The translations under genes and the position numbers were made by a program. DNA of 64,000 nt. Source: Alcanivorax limicola (GTDB lineage Bacteria > Pseudomonadota > Gammaproteobacteria > Pseudomonadales > Alcanivoracaceae). This document shows positions 21,592 through 30,967 of this stretch, piece after piece. The stretch lies in assembly GCF_019931215.1 (NCBI RefSeq), contig NZ_JAIOUB010000002.1:682001-746000 (forward strand), read 5' to 3'. Every line of letters begins with the position of its first letter. The first letter of the stretch is position 1. Under the pieces are notes generated by a model, which did not search any database, was not told where the DNA came from, and saw only the letters and a list, made by a program, of their open reading frames with translations.

Positions 21592-22998
21592 ATGTCTGCA
21601 AAGACTCTCAAACTGATTAAAGAGAACGACGTCAAGTGGGTGGATATGCGCTTTACCGACAGCCGCGGTAAAGAACAGCACGTGTCCATCCCTTCCAGCG
21701 AGATCAACGATGATTTCTTCGCTGAAGGCAAGATGTTTGATGGCTCCTCCATTGCTGGCTGGAAAGGCATCAACGAATCCGACATGATCTTGCTGCCGGA
21801 CGACGAAACAGCGGTGATTGATCCGTTCACCGACGTGTCAACGCTGAACCTGCGTTGCACCATCGTCGAGCCGACCACCATGCAGGGTTACGAGCGTGAT
21901 CCGCGTTCCATCGCCATGCGTGCAGAGGAATACCTGAAATCCACCGGCATTGCGGACACCGCACTGTTCGGTCCGGAGCCGGAATTCTTCGTGTTTGATT
22001 CCGTAAAATGGAAGTCCGACATGCAGGGCGCCATGTACGAAATCTACTCCGAAGAAGCCGCCTGGGTGTCTGCTGACGACTTCGAGCGTAACAACATCGG
22101 TCACCGTCCGGGCGTCAAGGGCGGCTACTTCCCGGTGCCGCCGGTGGACAGCCTGCACGACCTGCGTGCTGCCATGTGTGCTGCCATGGAGCAGATGGGT
22201 CTGGTGATTGAAGTGCATCACCACGAAGTGGGCACCGCGGGCCAGTGTGAAATCGGCGTTGGCGCCAACACCCTGACCAAGAAGGCGGACGAAGTACAGA
22301 TCCTCAAGTACTGCGTACACAACGTTGCACACGCCTATGGCAAAACCGCGACCTTTATGCCGAAGCCGCTGATCGGCGACAACGGTTCAGGTATGCACGT
22401 GCACCAGTCCCTGAGCAAAGACGGCAAGAACCTGTTTGCCGGCGACCTGTACGGCGGCCTGTCTGAAATGGCGCTGTTCTACATCGGCGGCATCATCAAA
22501 CACGCTCGTGCCATCAACGCGCTGACCAACGGTTCCACCAACTCCTACAAGCGTCTGGTGCCCGGCTTCGAAGCACCGGTCATGCTGGCTTACTCCGCCC
22601 GCAACCGTTCAGCTTCCATCCGGATTCCATGGGTCAACAGCCCGAAAGCGCGTCGTATCGAGACTCGCTTCCCTGACCCGGCTTCCAACCCGTACCTGTG
22701 CTTCGCTACGCTGCTGATGGCTGGCCTGGACGGCATCAAGAACAAGATCCACCCTGGCGATGCCATGGACAAGGATCTGTACGACCTGCCGCCGGAAGAA
22801 GCCAAGGGCGTCCCGACTGTGGCGCATACACTGACCATGGCACTGGACGCGCTGGAAGCGGATCACGACTTCCTGCTGGAAGGCGGCGTGTTCACCAAGG
22901 ATGCGCTGGACGGCTACATCGCGCTCAAGCGTGACGAAGTCGAGCGTCTGAACATGACCCCGCATCCGGTCGAGTTCGACATGTACTACTCTTGCTAA
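21592..22998 (+). CDS. glnA: Glutamine synthetase type I
   Basis: This 468-residue enzyme makes glutamine from glutamate, ammonia and ATP and is the entry point of nitrogen assimilation. Family motifs present are [48 protein letters not shown] and the adenylylation segment [10 protein letters not shown] with the target Tyr. Activity is therefore probably tuned by adenylylation. An AGGAGG ribosome-binding site precedes the ATG. Its control region has two NtrC sites and a sigma-54 promoter; a terminator follows the gene. ntrBC lie downstream. Confidence 0.98.
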   Translation: MSAKTLKLIKENDVKWVDMRFTDSRGKEQHVSIPSSEINDDFFAEGKMFDGSSIAGWKGINESDMILLPDDETAVIDPFTDVSTLNLRCTIVEPTTMQGYERDPRSIAMRAEEYLKSTGIADTALFGPEPEFFVFDSVKWKSDMQGAMYEIYSEEAAWVSADDFERNNIGHRPGVKGGYFPVPPVDSLHDLRAAMCAAMEQMGLVIEVHHHEVGTAGQCEIGVGANTLTKKADEVQILKYCVHNVAHAYGKTATFMPKPLIGDNGSGMHVHQSLSKDGKNLFAGDLYGGLSEMALFYIGGIIKHARAINALTNGSTNSYKRLVPGFEAPVMLAYSARNRSASIRIPWVNSPKARRIETRFPDPASNPYLCFATLLMAGLDGIKNKIHPGDAMDKDLYDLPPEEAKGVPTVAHTLTMALDALEADHDFLLEGGVFTKDALDGYIALKRDEVERLNMTPHPVEFDMYYSC

Positions 22999-23030
22999 GC
23001 GCTCGGTTTATCTGAGCACTGGCTGGACGA

Positions 23031-23057
23031 AAAGCCCCCTTTCAAGGGGGCTTTTTT
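23031..23057 (+). terminator. Terminator of glnA
   Basis: The 10-bp stem AAAGCCCCCT / AGGGGGCTTT with a 4-base loop is followed by a T-run, a classic intrinsic terminator 32 bases after the stop. Confidence 0.93.
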
Positions 23058-23122
23058 GTTGCTGCGGTTTCGCCCGGCAAATCTGCCACAATGAAGGCGT
23101 GCTTCATTGACGGGAGACGCAT

Positions 23123-23782
23123 ATGGACAGGAAACAGAGCGTGGCCAGCCAGTGGCGGGCAGCGATAGTGCCCCGGGTGGTGGCATCGGGGGTCATGGCG
23201 AGCGGCATCCTGATGGCGATGTCCATGGCGGTCTGGAGCGCACCGGCCTGGGCGGCTGATGACGACGCCACGGAGCGGTCGCTGTATCGCAGCCGGGCTG
23301 CGGATGGCTCGCCGGTTTTCAGTGACAGGCCGCCTGCGGATGGCAGCGAAGTGCTTGAACGCAGGGCGCCGCCGGAGCCCGTGAATGTCATGCCGGCCCG
23401 GCCCAGGGCGCCGTCAGCACAACCGGCGACGCGGCCGCAAGGCGTGCCGGATGCGGCTGCGGTGGCGGAGTACACCCTGCTTGAGATCAGCTCCCCTGAG
23501 CACGAGGCCACGATACGTCATCCGACGGAGCCCGTGCCGGTCTCCTACCGCATTGAGCCGGGGCTGCAGCCGGGGCATCGGGTGCAACTGCTGCTCAACG
23601 GCGTGCCACAGGAGACGATGGCGCTGGATTGGCCTGATCGCGGTGAGCATCGATTGATGGTGCAGGTGGTGGGCCCGGAGGGGCAGACGTTGAAACGGTC
23701 AGACTCGGTGACTGTTTTCGTGCATCGGCCCAGCGTGCTGCTGCGTCCGGGGGCGAAAAAAGAGGGGGGTGGTAAGGATTGA
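23123..23782 (+). CDS. DUF4124 periplasmic protein
   Basis: This 219-residue protein has a signal peptide (cleavage near AWAA at residue 45) followed by a DUF4124 segment, SLYRSRAADGSPVFSDRPPADGSEVLE, in which the domain's typical x-Y-R-x-x-D-G-x-x-x-F-S-D pattern is clear. A Pro/Ala-rich linker leads to a beta-sandwich-like C-terminal part (EISSPEHEATIRHPTEPVPVSY ... VTVFVHRPS). Function is unknown; such proteins lie between glnA and ntrB in many gammaproteobacteria. The ATG follows GGGAG. It may be expressed independently of glnA because a terminator separates them. Confidence 0.8.
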   Translation: MDRKQSVASQWRAAIVPRVVASGVMASGILMAMSMAVWSAPAWAADDDATERSLYRSRAADGSPVFSDRPPADGSEVLERRAPPEPVNVMPARPRAPSAQPATRPQGVPDAAAVAEYTLLEISSPEHEATIRHPTEPVPVSYRIEPGLQPGHRVQLLLNGVPQETMALDWPDRGEHRLMVQVVGPEGQTLKRSDSVTVFVHRPSVLLRPGAKKEGGGKD

Positions 23783-23790
23783 TGCATGCA

Positions 23791-23807
23791 TGCCCCGTTA
23801 TGGTGCA
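23791..23807. promoter_or_regulatory. Candidate NtrC site upstream of ntrB
   Basis: TGCCCCGTTATGGTGCA has one perfect NtrC half-site (TGGTGCA) and a five-of-seven match in the other half. It lies 120 bases upstream of ntrB and suggests autoregulation of ntrBC. A 7-bp hairpin GCCCGAA/TTCGGGC follows at 23838-23857. Confidence 0.5.
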
Positions 23808-23926
23808 TTATCTGGGCTCTTGAGACGGGGGCGCCCGGCCCGAAATGCTATTCGGGCGTGAAAGCGCCGTAATGCGAGGCCATGGCAGCGCTGTTGTGAT
23901 GGCCTGAAACTTGCTTTGGCCCTGCT

Positions 23927-25066
23927 ATGGCGAAAACCAGATATCCCGACAGCTCTGTGCACAAGCGGCTGCTGGATCACCTGACCACGGCGGTAATGAT
24001 GGTGGATGCGGACCTGCGCATTCGCTATCTGAACCCTGCGGCAGAGATTCTGCTCTTTGCCAGTGCGCAGCGGTCGGTGGGCCAGCGCCTGCCAGACTGC
24101 TTTTTTGATGATGAAGACTCCAGTGCTGCACTGCATCGGTGCATTGACGAGGGGCATCCCTTTACCCGCCGTGAAGCAAAGCTGGCGATTGCGCCGGGCC
24201 AGGAGATCGTCGCCGATTACTCCATGGTCCAGCTCAGTGATCCGGGGCAGCCTGTCAGTTTGCTGGTGGAGTTGCAGCCGCTGGATCGCATGTTGCGCAT
24301 CGGGCGAGAAGAAGCACTGGTGCACGCGCACCAGGCGACGCGGGCGCTGGTGCGTGGTGTGGCTCACGAGTTGAAGAATCCGTTGGGGGGCATTCGCGGT
24401 GCTGCGCAGCTTCTGGAGCGCGCGCTGCCTGATCCTGATCTGGCCGAATATACCCGGGTCATTATTGACGAGGCGGACCGGCTGCGCTCGCTGGCGGACC
24501 GTATGCTGGGGCCACGGCGGTTGCCGTATTTCCGGTCGTTGAATATCCATGAATGCCTGGAGCATGTGCGCCAGCTGGTGCTTGCCGAGCACCCCGAGGG
24601 GGTGGCGGTACGGCGTGACTACGACACCAGCCTGCCGGAAATTCCGGCTGACCGGGACCAGATGGTGCAGGTGGTGCTGAATCTGGTGCGCAATGCGGTA
24701 CAGGCGCTGACCGAAGCACGCATCGAAGATGCCCGGGTGATCCTCAGAACGCGGGTGTTGCGGCAATACACTATCGGAACTGTGCGCCACCGCATGGTTC
24801 TGAAGGTGGACATCGAAGATAACGGCCCGGGTATTGCAGAGGAGTTAAGGGAGACGTTGTTCTATCCGATGGTCAGTGGTCGGGCCAATGGCTCCGGTCT
24901 GGGGTTGTCGATCGCACAGTCGATCATCAACCAGCACAGCGGGCTGATCGAATGTGAGAGCGCTGTCGGCAAAACGGTATTCAGTCTGGTGCTGCCGATG
25001 GAAGCGCAGGCAGAGATGGATGAGGTCGGCGCGCGCGTGCTGGCCAGTGGACACAGGCCGGAATGA
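23927..25066 (+). CDS. glnL: Nitrogen regulation sensor kinase NtrB
   Basis: This 379-residue soluble histidine kinase controls NtrC. An N-terminal PAS domain (residues 13-125; VMMVDADLRIRYLNPAAE) precedes the H-box GVAHELKNPLGGIRGAA with the phosphorylated His147. The ATPase boxes are NLVRNAVQAL (N), DNGPGI (G1) and GSGLGLSIAQSII (G2). There is no membrane segment, as expected for NtrB, whose phosphatase state is set by PII. The gene is 41 bases upstream of ntrC. No clear Shine-Dalgarno is visible before the ATG. Confidence 0.95.
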   Translation: MAKTRYPDSSVHKRLLDHLTTAVMMVDADLRIRYLNPAAEILLFASAQRSVGQRLPDCFFDDEDSSAALHRCIDEGHPFTRREAKLAIAPGQEIVADYSMVQLSDPGQPVSLLVELQPLDRMLRIGREEALVHAHQATRALVRGVAHELKNPLGGIRGAAQLLERALPDPDLAEYTRVIIDEADRLRSLADRMLGPRRLPYFRSLNIHECLEHVRQLVLAEHPEGVAVRRDYDTSLPEIPADRDQMVQVVLNLVRNAVQALTEARIEDARVILRTRVLRQYTIGTVRHRMVLKVDIEDNGPGIAEELRETLFYPMVSGRANGSGLGLSIAQSIINQHSGLIECESAVGKTVFSLVLPMEAQAEMDEVGARVLASGHRPE

Positions 25067-25107
25067 CGCGTGCAAGGCAATGCGGAATCACACGAGAGTA
25101 ATACACC

Positions 25108-26529
25108 ATGACGGCAAAAGTTTGGGTCATAGATGACGATCGTTCGATCCGGTGGGTGCTGGACAAGGCCCTGGGGCAGGAAGGTTTTAACGTCGTTGCC
25201 TACGAGGATGCGGACGAAGCGCTGAACGCGCTGGAAAGTGGCACGGAAGAGCCGGATGTGTTGATTTCCGATGTGCGTATGCCGGGCACGGATGGCTTGC
25301 GCATGTTGAAGGTATTGCAGCGCAAGCACCCGGATCTGCCCGTGATTATCATGACGGCGCACTCGGATCTGGATTCGGCGGTGGCCTCCTATCAGGGCGG
25401 AGCATTCGAATACCTGCCCAAGCCGTTTGATGTGGATGAGGCGGTGGCGCTGGTGAAGCGTGCGGTCCGTCACCGCGCCGAGGCGCGCGGCGGTCCGGTG
25501 GAGCAGCCCAGTGAACCGCCGGCGGAAATTATTGGCGAAGCCCCGGCGATGCAGGAAGTGTTTCGCGCCATCGGGCGGCTCTCCCATTCCAATGTCACAG
25601 TATTGATCAATGGGCAGTCCGGTACCGGCAAGGAACTGGTTGCCCACGCACTGCATCGCCACTCGGTGCGTGGCGAGAAGCCGTTTGTGGCGCTGAACAT
25701 GGCGGCCATCCCCCGGGACCTGATCGAATCAGAATTGTTCGGGCACGAGAAAGGCGCCTTTACCGGTGCCAATGCCCAGCGTATTGGCCGCTTCGAACAG
25801 TCCAATGGCGGCACGCTGTTTCTGGATGAGATCGGCGATATGCCGATCGAGGCACAGACCCGGCTGCTGCGGGTGCTGCAGGAAAACGAATTTTATCGCG
25901 TGGGCGGCACGACGCCGATCAAGGTGGATGTGCGCATTATTGCCGCGACCCACCAGGATCTTGAAAAACTGGTGAAAGACGGCGACTTTCGTGAGGATCT
26001 GTTCCACCGCCTCAACGTGATCCGCATTCATATCCCGCGCCTGAGTGAGCGCCGCGAAGATATCCCGCGCCTGGCGCGTTACTTCCTGCAACGTGCTGCG
26101 CGTGAGCTGGAAGTCGAGGCAAAAACCCTGCATGCCGATACCGAGCGCTATCTGGCCGGGCTGCCCTGGCCTGGCAATGTGCGGCAGCTGGAAAACACCT
26201 GCCGATGGCTGACCGTGATGGCATCAGGCAGGGAAGTGCTGGTGGACGACCTGCCCATGGAGCTGAACCAGCAGGACGTGCGGCCGGAAATCGGCGGCAG
26301 TTGGGAAAAATCCCTGCGCCAGTGGGCGGAGCGTGCCCTGTCTGGCGGCGAGCGCGGCATTCTGGACAGCGCGGTGCCGGTATTCGAACGGGCGATGATT
26401 GAAGTGGCGCTCAACCATACCGGCGGCCGTCGCCGCGATGCGGCATCGTTGCTGGGGTGGGGGCGCAATACCTTGACGCGCAAGATCAAGGAGCTGGGCA
26501 TGGATGAATTGGCCGGTGTTGACGATTGA
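25108..26529 (+). CDS. glnG: Nitrogen regulation response regulator NtrC
   Basis: This 473-residue sigma-54 activator has a receiver domain (Asp11, phosphoacceptor Asp55, Thr83, Lys105), an AAA+ domain with Walker A GQSGTGKE (around residue 170), the sigma-54 contact loop GAFTGA and GGTLFLDEIGDMP, and a Fis-type DNA-binding helix-turn-helix at the end (RRDAASLLGWGRNTLTRKIKEL). It activates glnA through the upstream sites described here. It is cotranscribed with ntrB and converges on a lipoprotein gene. Confidence 0.97.
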   Translation: MTAKVWVIDDDRSIRWVLDKALGQEGFNVVAYEDADEALNALESGTEEPDVLISDVRMPGTDGLRMLKVLQRKHPDLPVIIMTAHSDLDSAVASYQGGAFEYLPKPFDVDEAVALVKRAVRHRAEARGGPVEQPSEPPAEIIGEAPAMQEVFRAIGRLSHSNVTVLINGQSGTGKELVAHALHRHSVRGEKPFVALNMAAIPRDLIESELFGHEKGAFTGANAQRIGRFEQSNGGTLFLDEIGDMPIEAQTRLLRVLQENEFYRVGGTTPIKVDVRIIAATHQDLEKLVKDGDFREDLFHRLNVIRIHIPRLSERREDIPRLARYFLQRAARELEVEAKTLHADTERYLAGLPWPGNVRQLENTCRWLTVMASGREVLVDDLPMELNQQDVRPEIGGSWEKSLRQWAERALSGGERGILDSAVPVFERAMIEVALNHTGGRRRDAASLLGWGRNTLTRKIKELGMDELAGVDD

Positions 26530-26556
26530 CGCCTGACCGACAAGCCGCTCGCCGAG

Positions 26557-27015
26557 CTATTCCAGCGCCCGGCGGGCGCTGGCACGGACCACCTGCCAGT
26601 CACTGCCATCGTGTTGCCAGTCAGTGCTCATTCTGAACAGCTGCCCCCGGGCGGGCAATAAACCGCCGTGGCCACCGGTCACCAGGGCATTGAAGGTGGC
26701 CTCGGCCTGATCGTCGCGAACCGGGTCCAGTGTTACCGAGACGTTGGTAATTACTACCCGGATGTCCTGATAGCGCAACAGCAGACCGGCCATCATTCGT
26801 TGGGTATCGCGCCGGTCCATGGTGCTTTGCCCGCCGTATTGTTCCAGCACGAAGTCCTCGGCCAGCCGGGCGCTGATCACGGCGCCCCGGCGTTCAGTGA
26901 CGGCATCCGCCATCTCGTGTATGGCGGCCTCGATGGCCTCCTCCGGTGGTGTCTTGCTGCAGGCTGTCAGTACCAGCGCACACAGCAGCACGGCGGCAAA
27001 TCGCGTATGCTTCAT
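26557..27015 (-). CDS. Lipoprotein with NTF2/SnoaL-like size
   Basis: This 152-residue protein has a lipoprotein signal with lipobox LTAC (Cys19). The mature part starts with EEAIEAAIHEMADAVTERR and continues with an alpha helix followed by curved strands (RVVITNVSVTLDPVRDDQAEATFNALVTGG ... SDWQVVRASAR), the pattern of a nuclear transport factor 2-like cone fold. Its function is unknown. An AGGA site precedes the ATG. The start codon is only two bases from the divergent pip start. Confidence 0.75.
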   Translation of the reverse strand: MKHTRFAAVLLCALVLTACSKTPPEEAIEAAIHEMADAVTERRGAVISARLAEDFVLEQYGGQSTMDRRDTQRMMAGLLLRYQDIRVVITNVSVTLDPVRDDQAEATFNALVTGGHGGLLPARGQLFRMSTDWQHDGSDWQVVRASARRALE

Positions 27016-27017
27016 TC

Positions 27018-27995
27018 ATGAATCCTGACAATTCGGTTCCCGTCCGGGAATCACTTTATCCCGAGATACAACCCTGGGACCAGCGCCACCTCGATGTGGG
27101 TGCGGGCCACCGTATCTATGTGGAACAGTCCGGCAACCCCGAGGGGGCCCCCGTGCTGCTGGTTCATGGCGGGCCGGGCGGCGGCTGTTCACCGCGGATG
27201 CGGCGCTACTTCGATCCGGCGCACTGGCGCATCATTCTGTTTGATCAGCGGGGCGCGGGCAGGTCGACCCCGCTGGGCGGCTTGCAGGCCAATACCACCG
27301 CGGATCTGGTCGCCGACATGGAGCGGATCAGAACAGTGCTGGGTGTGGAGCGCTGGTTACTGTTTGGCGGTTCCTGGGGCGTCACCCTGTCGCTTTGTTA
27401 TGGCCAGCAGTTTCCACAACGGGTGTCCGGCATGGTGCTGCGCGGCGTCTTTCTGTGTCGCCGGCAGGATCTGGACTGGCTTTACCACGAAGGGGCGAGC
27501 CGTGTTTTTCCGGAGGCCTGGGCGCGCTTCAATGCGCCCATCCCGGTGGCAGAACGTGGCAATCTCACGGCGGCGTACCATGCCCGGTTGATGGCGGACG
27601 ATCCGGACGGGGAGCTGGCGTTGCGTTGGGCAGAGTGGGAAGCGGCCTGCGCGACCCTGCTGCCGTCCCCGGGAGTCATGACGGCCTTCCGTGAGCGGGC
27701 TCTGGCGCTGGCGCGCATCGAAACCCACTACTTTATGGCAAACGGCTTCATGCCGGCGGGTGGTGTGCTGGCCGGTATGCCGGCACTGGCGGGCGTCCCG
27801 GCACGGCTGGTGCACGGCCGCTACGATATGGTTTGTCCGGCGGAGCAGGCCTGGACGCTGCACAAGGCCTGGCCGGGCAGCCTGCTCACTGTGGTGCCGG
27901 ATGCCGGTCATTCGGCCACAGAGCCGTCGCTTGAGTCGGCGCTGGTGCGGGCGGTGGCTGACTTCGCGCGCGAGTCCGGGAGGGCATCGTCTTGA
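27018..27995 (+). CDS. pip: Proline iminopeptidase
   Basis: This 325-residue alpha/beta hydrolase removes N-terminal proline from peptides. The signature is complete: the HGGPGGG oxyanion loop, FDQRGAGRS, the nucleophile elbow GGSWGVTL with Ser, and the C-terminal [10 protein letters not shown] and PDAGHSA blocks that carry Asp and His. It is cytoplasmic. The ATG at 27018 gives the expected N-terminus but has no Shine-Dalgarno. The promoter must overlap the divergent lipoprotein gene. dtd overlaps its stop. Confidence 0.95.
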   Translation: MNPDNSVPVRESLYPEIQPWDQRHLDVGAGHRIYVEQSGNPEGAPVLLVHGGPGGGCSPRMRRYFDPAHWRIILFDQRGAGRSTPLGGLQANTTADLVADMERIRTVLGVERWLLFGGSWGVTLSLCYGQQFPQRVSGMVLRGVFLCRRQDLDWLYHEGASRVFPEAWARFNAPIPVAERGNLTAAYHARLMADDPDGELALRWAEWEAACATLLPSPGVMTAFRERALALARIETHYFMANGFMPAGGVLAGMPALAGVPARLVHGRYDMVCPAEQAWTLHKAWPGSLLTVVPDAGHSATEPSLESALVRAVADFARESGRASS

Positions 27996-28426
27996 ACGTG
28001 CTGATTCAGCGGGTCTCCCAGGCCAGTGTGACCGTGGCGGGGGAGGTGGTCGGGCAGATCGAGCGCGGCTTGCTGGTCTTCGCCGGGGTCTGCCGGGACG
28101 ATGATGAGATGGTCGTGCGGCGGCAGGCAGCGCGGGTGCTGGGCTACCGGGTGTTTGCCGATGACCAGGGGCGTATGAACCTGAATGTGGCCCAGGCCGG
28201 GGGCAGTCTGCTGGTGGTGTCCCAGTTTACCCTGGCTGCGGATACCTCCCGTGGCCTGCGGCCCGGTTTCACTGGCGGCGCTGAGCCGGAGCGGGCCCGG
28301 CAGCTGTACGAGCATTTTCTCGTCAGCCTGTCGTCGCAAGGCGTACCGGTAGCCGCCGGTATTTTCGGTGCCGACATGCAGGTGGCTCTTGTCAATGACG
28401 GGCCTGTGACCTTCTTCCTCTCCTGA
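27992..28426 (+). CDS. dtd: D-aminoacyl-tRNA deacylase
   Basis: This 144-residue enzyme hydrolyses D-aminoacyl-tRNAs and so keeps D-amino acids out of proteins. The signatures are [19 protein letters not shown] and [10 protein letters not shown]. The start is a TTG at 27992 giving [17 protein letters not shown], the family N-terminus. It overlaps the pip stop codon by two bases, and a GGGAGG site lies nine bases upstream, so translation is coupled. No ATG gives a fitting start. Confidence 0.95.
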   Translation: MNVLIQRVSQASVTVAGEVVGQIERGLLVFAGVCRDDDEMVVRRQAARVLGYRVFADDQGRMNLNVAQAGGSLLVVSQFTLAADTSRGLRPGFTGGAEPERARQLYEHFLVSLSSQGVPVAAGIFGADMQVALVNDGPVTFFLS

Positions 28427-28532
28427 TTAATGGACTGTTGCGCTGGCCGCCGACTTCTCTATGATGAAGGCAGCGCTGCACCAACCGGTGACGGGCGCCA
28501 AGGGACATATAATGTTAATCGGAGGAGTTCAA

Positions 28533-29015
28533 ATGAAAAAAATCGTACTGGCAACTGCCCTGCTGGGCGCGTCCATGACTGCATCCGCCAACGCACCGGG
28601 TGGCCCGGGCTGTGGTTGGGGCAACATGCTGTTTGAAGGTCAGAGCGGCCTGCCGATTCATCTGCTGGCAACGCTCGTTAACGGCACCTCCGGTAACGCG
28701 ACTTTCGGCATGACCAGTGGCACTAACGGCTGTGACACCAGTGGCGCACTGGCTTACAGCGGCAGCAGCCTGCTGGCCATGAATGGCGTGCTGGAAGAAG
28801 TGGCGCACGACATCGCCATGGGTGAGGGCGAAGCCCTGACCGCACTGTCCGTTTCCATGGGCGTGTCTTCTGATGACCGCGGGCATTTCAACAGCGTTCT
28901 GCACCAGAATTTCTCTGCGATTTTCCCGCATGAGAGCGTTACCGCCGAAGAAGTGCTGGCCAGCATCCAGGCCATCATGAAAGCTGATCAGCAGCTGGTA
29001 AAATACACCGCCTGA
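28533..29015 (+). CDS. DUF3015 exported protein
   Basis: This 160-residue protein has a signal peptide MKKIVLATALLGASMTASA and the DUF3015 core: GPGCGWGNMLFEGQSGLP, then NGTSGNATFGMTSGTNGC, with two Cys likely bonded in the periplasm. The C-terminal half is helical. Function is unknown. The ATG at 28533 follows a strong GGAGGAG site; in-frame ATGs upstream would not give a signal sequence. It is monocistronic, with a terminator directly after it. Confidence 0.87.
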   Translation: MKKIVLATALLGASMTASANAPGGPGCGWGNMLFEGQSGLPIHLLATLVNGTSGNATFGMTSGTNGCDTSGALAYSGSSLLAMNGVLEEVAHDIAMGEGEALTALSVSMGVSSDDRGHFNSVLHQNFSAIFPHESVTAEEVLASIQAIMKADQQLVKYTA

Positions 29016-29056
29016 GGCCATGGCCTGAGATGATGTAACGCTGACTGATTCAGTCT

Positions 29057-29090
29057 ATGCCCTGCCGTATCCGGCAGGGCATTTTATTTT
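29057..29090 (+). terminator. Terminator of the DUF3015 gene
   Basis: An 11-bp stem (ATGCCCTGCCG and complement) with a 4-base loop is followed by TTTTATTTTT. It lies within 12 bases of the next gene's start and shows that a potential start at 29057 is not real. Confidence 0.92.
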
Positions 29091-29101
29091 TCCGGATACT
29101 T

Positions 29102-30967
29102 ATGCGCTCTCTTCTGATGGCCCCGCTGAGCGGGCTGCTTTGTTCTCTCTGTCTTCTTTCGTCGGCGTCATATGCCTCGGTTCCAGTCGCCGAGCTGGCC
29201 GAATCACCACGCTGGCAGGCCTTGATGCACATCAATCGTGGCGCGACGCTGCGTGGTCGGGGGCGCAGCTATGTCACCGACGAGAGTTTCTTTCTGTCGC
29301 CCGATGGTCGAGATGATCCGGCGGCGGAACTTGAGGCCAGCATTGCCGCGCTGGCGGAGGCCGACAGCCAGGCACGTTGCGCTTACCCGGCGCGTTATCG
29401 CTTTATCGCCGAACAGTTTGGTTGGCAAGACAGTGCGCCCTTCGCGCATTGCGAGGAGTACCTCAGCTGGCGAGAGCAGATACCTGATGGCCCGGTAGTG
29501 CTGATTTTTCCTGCTGCCTATCTCAACAGCCCGTCGTCCATGTTCGGGCACACGCTCCTGCGCATTGATGGCGAAGAGGAGGACGGTGTCTGGTTGTCCC
29601 AGGCCGTCAATTTCGGGGCCCAGGTAGACAGCAGTGACAACTCGATTTTCTATATTTATCGCGGGCTGGCTGGCGGCTATCCCGGTTACTTTTCGATTGT
29701 GCCCTATCTGACAAAGATTCAGGACTACGCCCACCTCGAGAACCGGGACATGTGGGAGTACACCCTTTCCCTGGATGATGAAGAGCGCCGCTGGCTGGTG
29801 GAGCACCTCTGGGAGCTGCGCGACATCCGCTTCGACTACTATTTTTTTGATGAGAACTGTTCATTTCGTCTGCTGGAACTGATCGAGGTGGCGCGCCCGG
29901 GCAGCCGCTTGCTGGATGATTACCGGTTTGCGGAAGTGCCGGTGAATACGGTGCGCGCACTTCAGGATGCGGGGCTGATCGAGAAACGTGTCTACCGGCC
30001 TTCCAAGGCGGCGGAGCTGGATCACCTGGCGTCGCAACTGAGCCCTGCAGCCCGGCGGCTGGCGCGACGCCTGGCCGCTGATCCGTCCCTGGCCGACGAA
30101 GACGAGTTCCTGAGTCACCCCGTTGAGCAACAACGCCTGATGGCGCAAACCGCCTATGAATTTCTGCGTTTCCGCAATCGCACGCGGGAGCGTGATGCGC
30201 AAGTGGCGCGCAACAGTCTGGCAATGCTGCGCCTGGTGAACCGCCTTTCCGGGCAAGTGGTGGCAGAGGCCGTGCCGCTGTCCGAACCTGAACCCCCGGA
30301 GGAGGGGCATGCGACCAAGATGATCGCTGCCGCATACGGGCAGCGTGAAGGTCATGAATTCGGTGAGGTGCAGCTGCGTTATACCTATCACGACCTGTTC
30401 GATAACAGCACCGGATTCTTGCGCGGCGCACAGATAGAAGGCATCAATGTGCGTTTGCGCAGCACGGAATCGGCGGCGCTGAAGCTTGAGCGTTTCGACC
30501 TGGTCAATATCCGTTCTCTGGCGCCGCGCAGTACCTTTGTGCGGCCGGTCTCCTGGTTCGTACATGCGGGCATTGAGCGCGTGCAGGCGGGCGATGAGGA
30601 TGATCGTCGCTACGGCCGCTCGCATTTCGTTGAGGGCGGGCCGGGGCTCAGCTGGCAGTGGGGGAGGCTGACACCTTTTGTGTTTGCGACCTTCCGCGCC
30701 GAGAATAACAGTGCTTATGATCCCTTTGTCACCGGCGCTGCCGGCGCCAGTGGCGGGCTGCTCTGGCATGCAGGAAGAGGCGCGACGCTGGGTGTCCAGG
30801 GGAGTGGCTATTACCTGAACAATGACGAGTACCGGCATCGGGCCAGTGTCACGGCGAATCTGCCGCTGACACGTAATAATGCGCTGCGCCTCGATCTGGA
30901 GCGGCTGGCGGTGCGCGGTGACGCAGATACGGAGTTCCGGGTCTCATGGCGCTATTTCTACGACTGA
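29102..30967 (+). CDS. DUF4105 (Lnb N-terminal periplasmic domain) exported protein
   Basis: This 621-residue protein starts with a signal peptide ending near SSASYAS. Residues 30-310 form the DUF4105 domain, with motifs PSSMFGHTLLRID, FYIYRGLAGGYPGYFSIVPY, MWEYTLSLDDEERRWL and YYFFDENCSFRLLELIE, in which conserved His, Tyr and Cys resemble an NlpC/P60-like arrangement. The C-terminal 200 residues alternate as beta strands and end in Tyr-Asp, like an outer-membrane or porin-like barrel. No function is established. The start at 29102 lies directly after a terminator and lacks a clear ribosome-binding site. A lipoprotein hydrolase gene overlaps its end by 22 bases. Confidence 0.8.
   Translation: MRSLLMAPLSGLLCSLCLLSSASYASVPVAELAESPRWQALMHINRGATLRGRGRSYVTDESFFLSPDGRDDPAAELEASIAALAEADSQARCAYPARYRFIAEQFGWQDSAPFAHCEEYLSWREQIPDGPVVLIFPAAYLNSPSSMFGHTLLRIDGEEEDGVWLSQAVNFGAQVDSSDNSIFYIYRGLAGGYPGYFSIVPYLTKIQDYAHLENRDMWEYTLSLDDEERRWLVEHLWELRDIRFDYYFFDENCSFRLLELIEVARPGSRLLDDYRFAEVPVNTVRALQDAGLIEKRVYRPSKAAELDHLASQLSPAARRLARRLAADPSLADEDEFLSHPVEQQRLMAQTAYEFLRFRNRTRERDAQVARNSLAMLRLVNRLSGQVVAEAVPLSEPEPPEEGHATKMIAAAYGQREGHEFGEVQLRYTYHDLFDNSTGFLRGAQIEGINVRLRSTESAALKLERFDLVNIRSLAPRSTFVRPVSWFVHAGIERVQAGDEDDRRYGRSHFVEGGPGLSWQWGRLTPFVFATFRAENNSAYDPFVTGAAGASGGLLWHAGRGATLGVQGSGYYLNNDEYRHRASVTANLPLTRNNALRLDLERLAVRGDADTEFRVSWRYFYD

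Noticed and set aside
29057-29101. Upstream start for the DUF4105 gene at 29057
   Set aside because: It lies in the stem of the preceding gene's terminator and would put 15 charged residues before the signal peptide.
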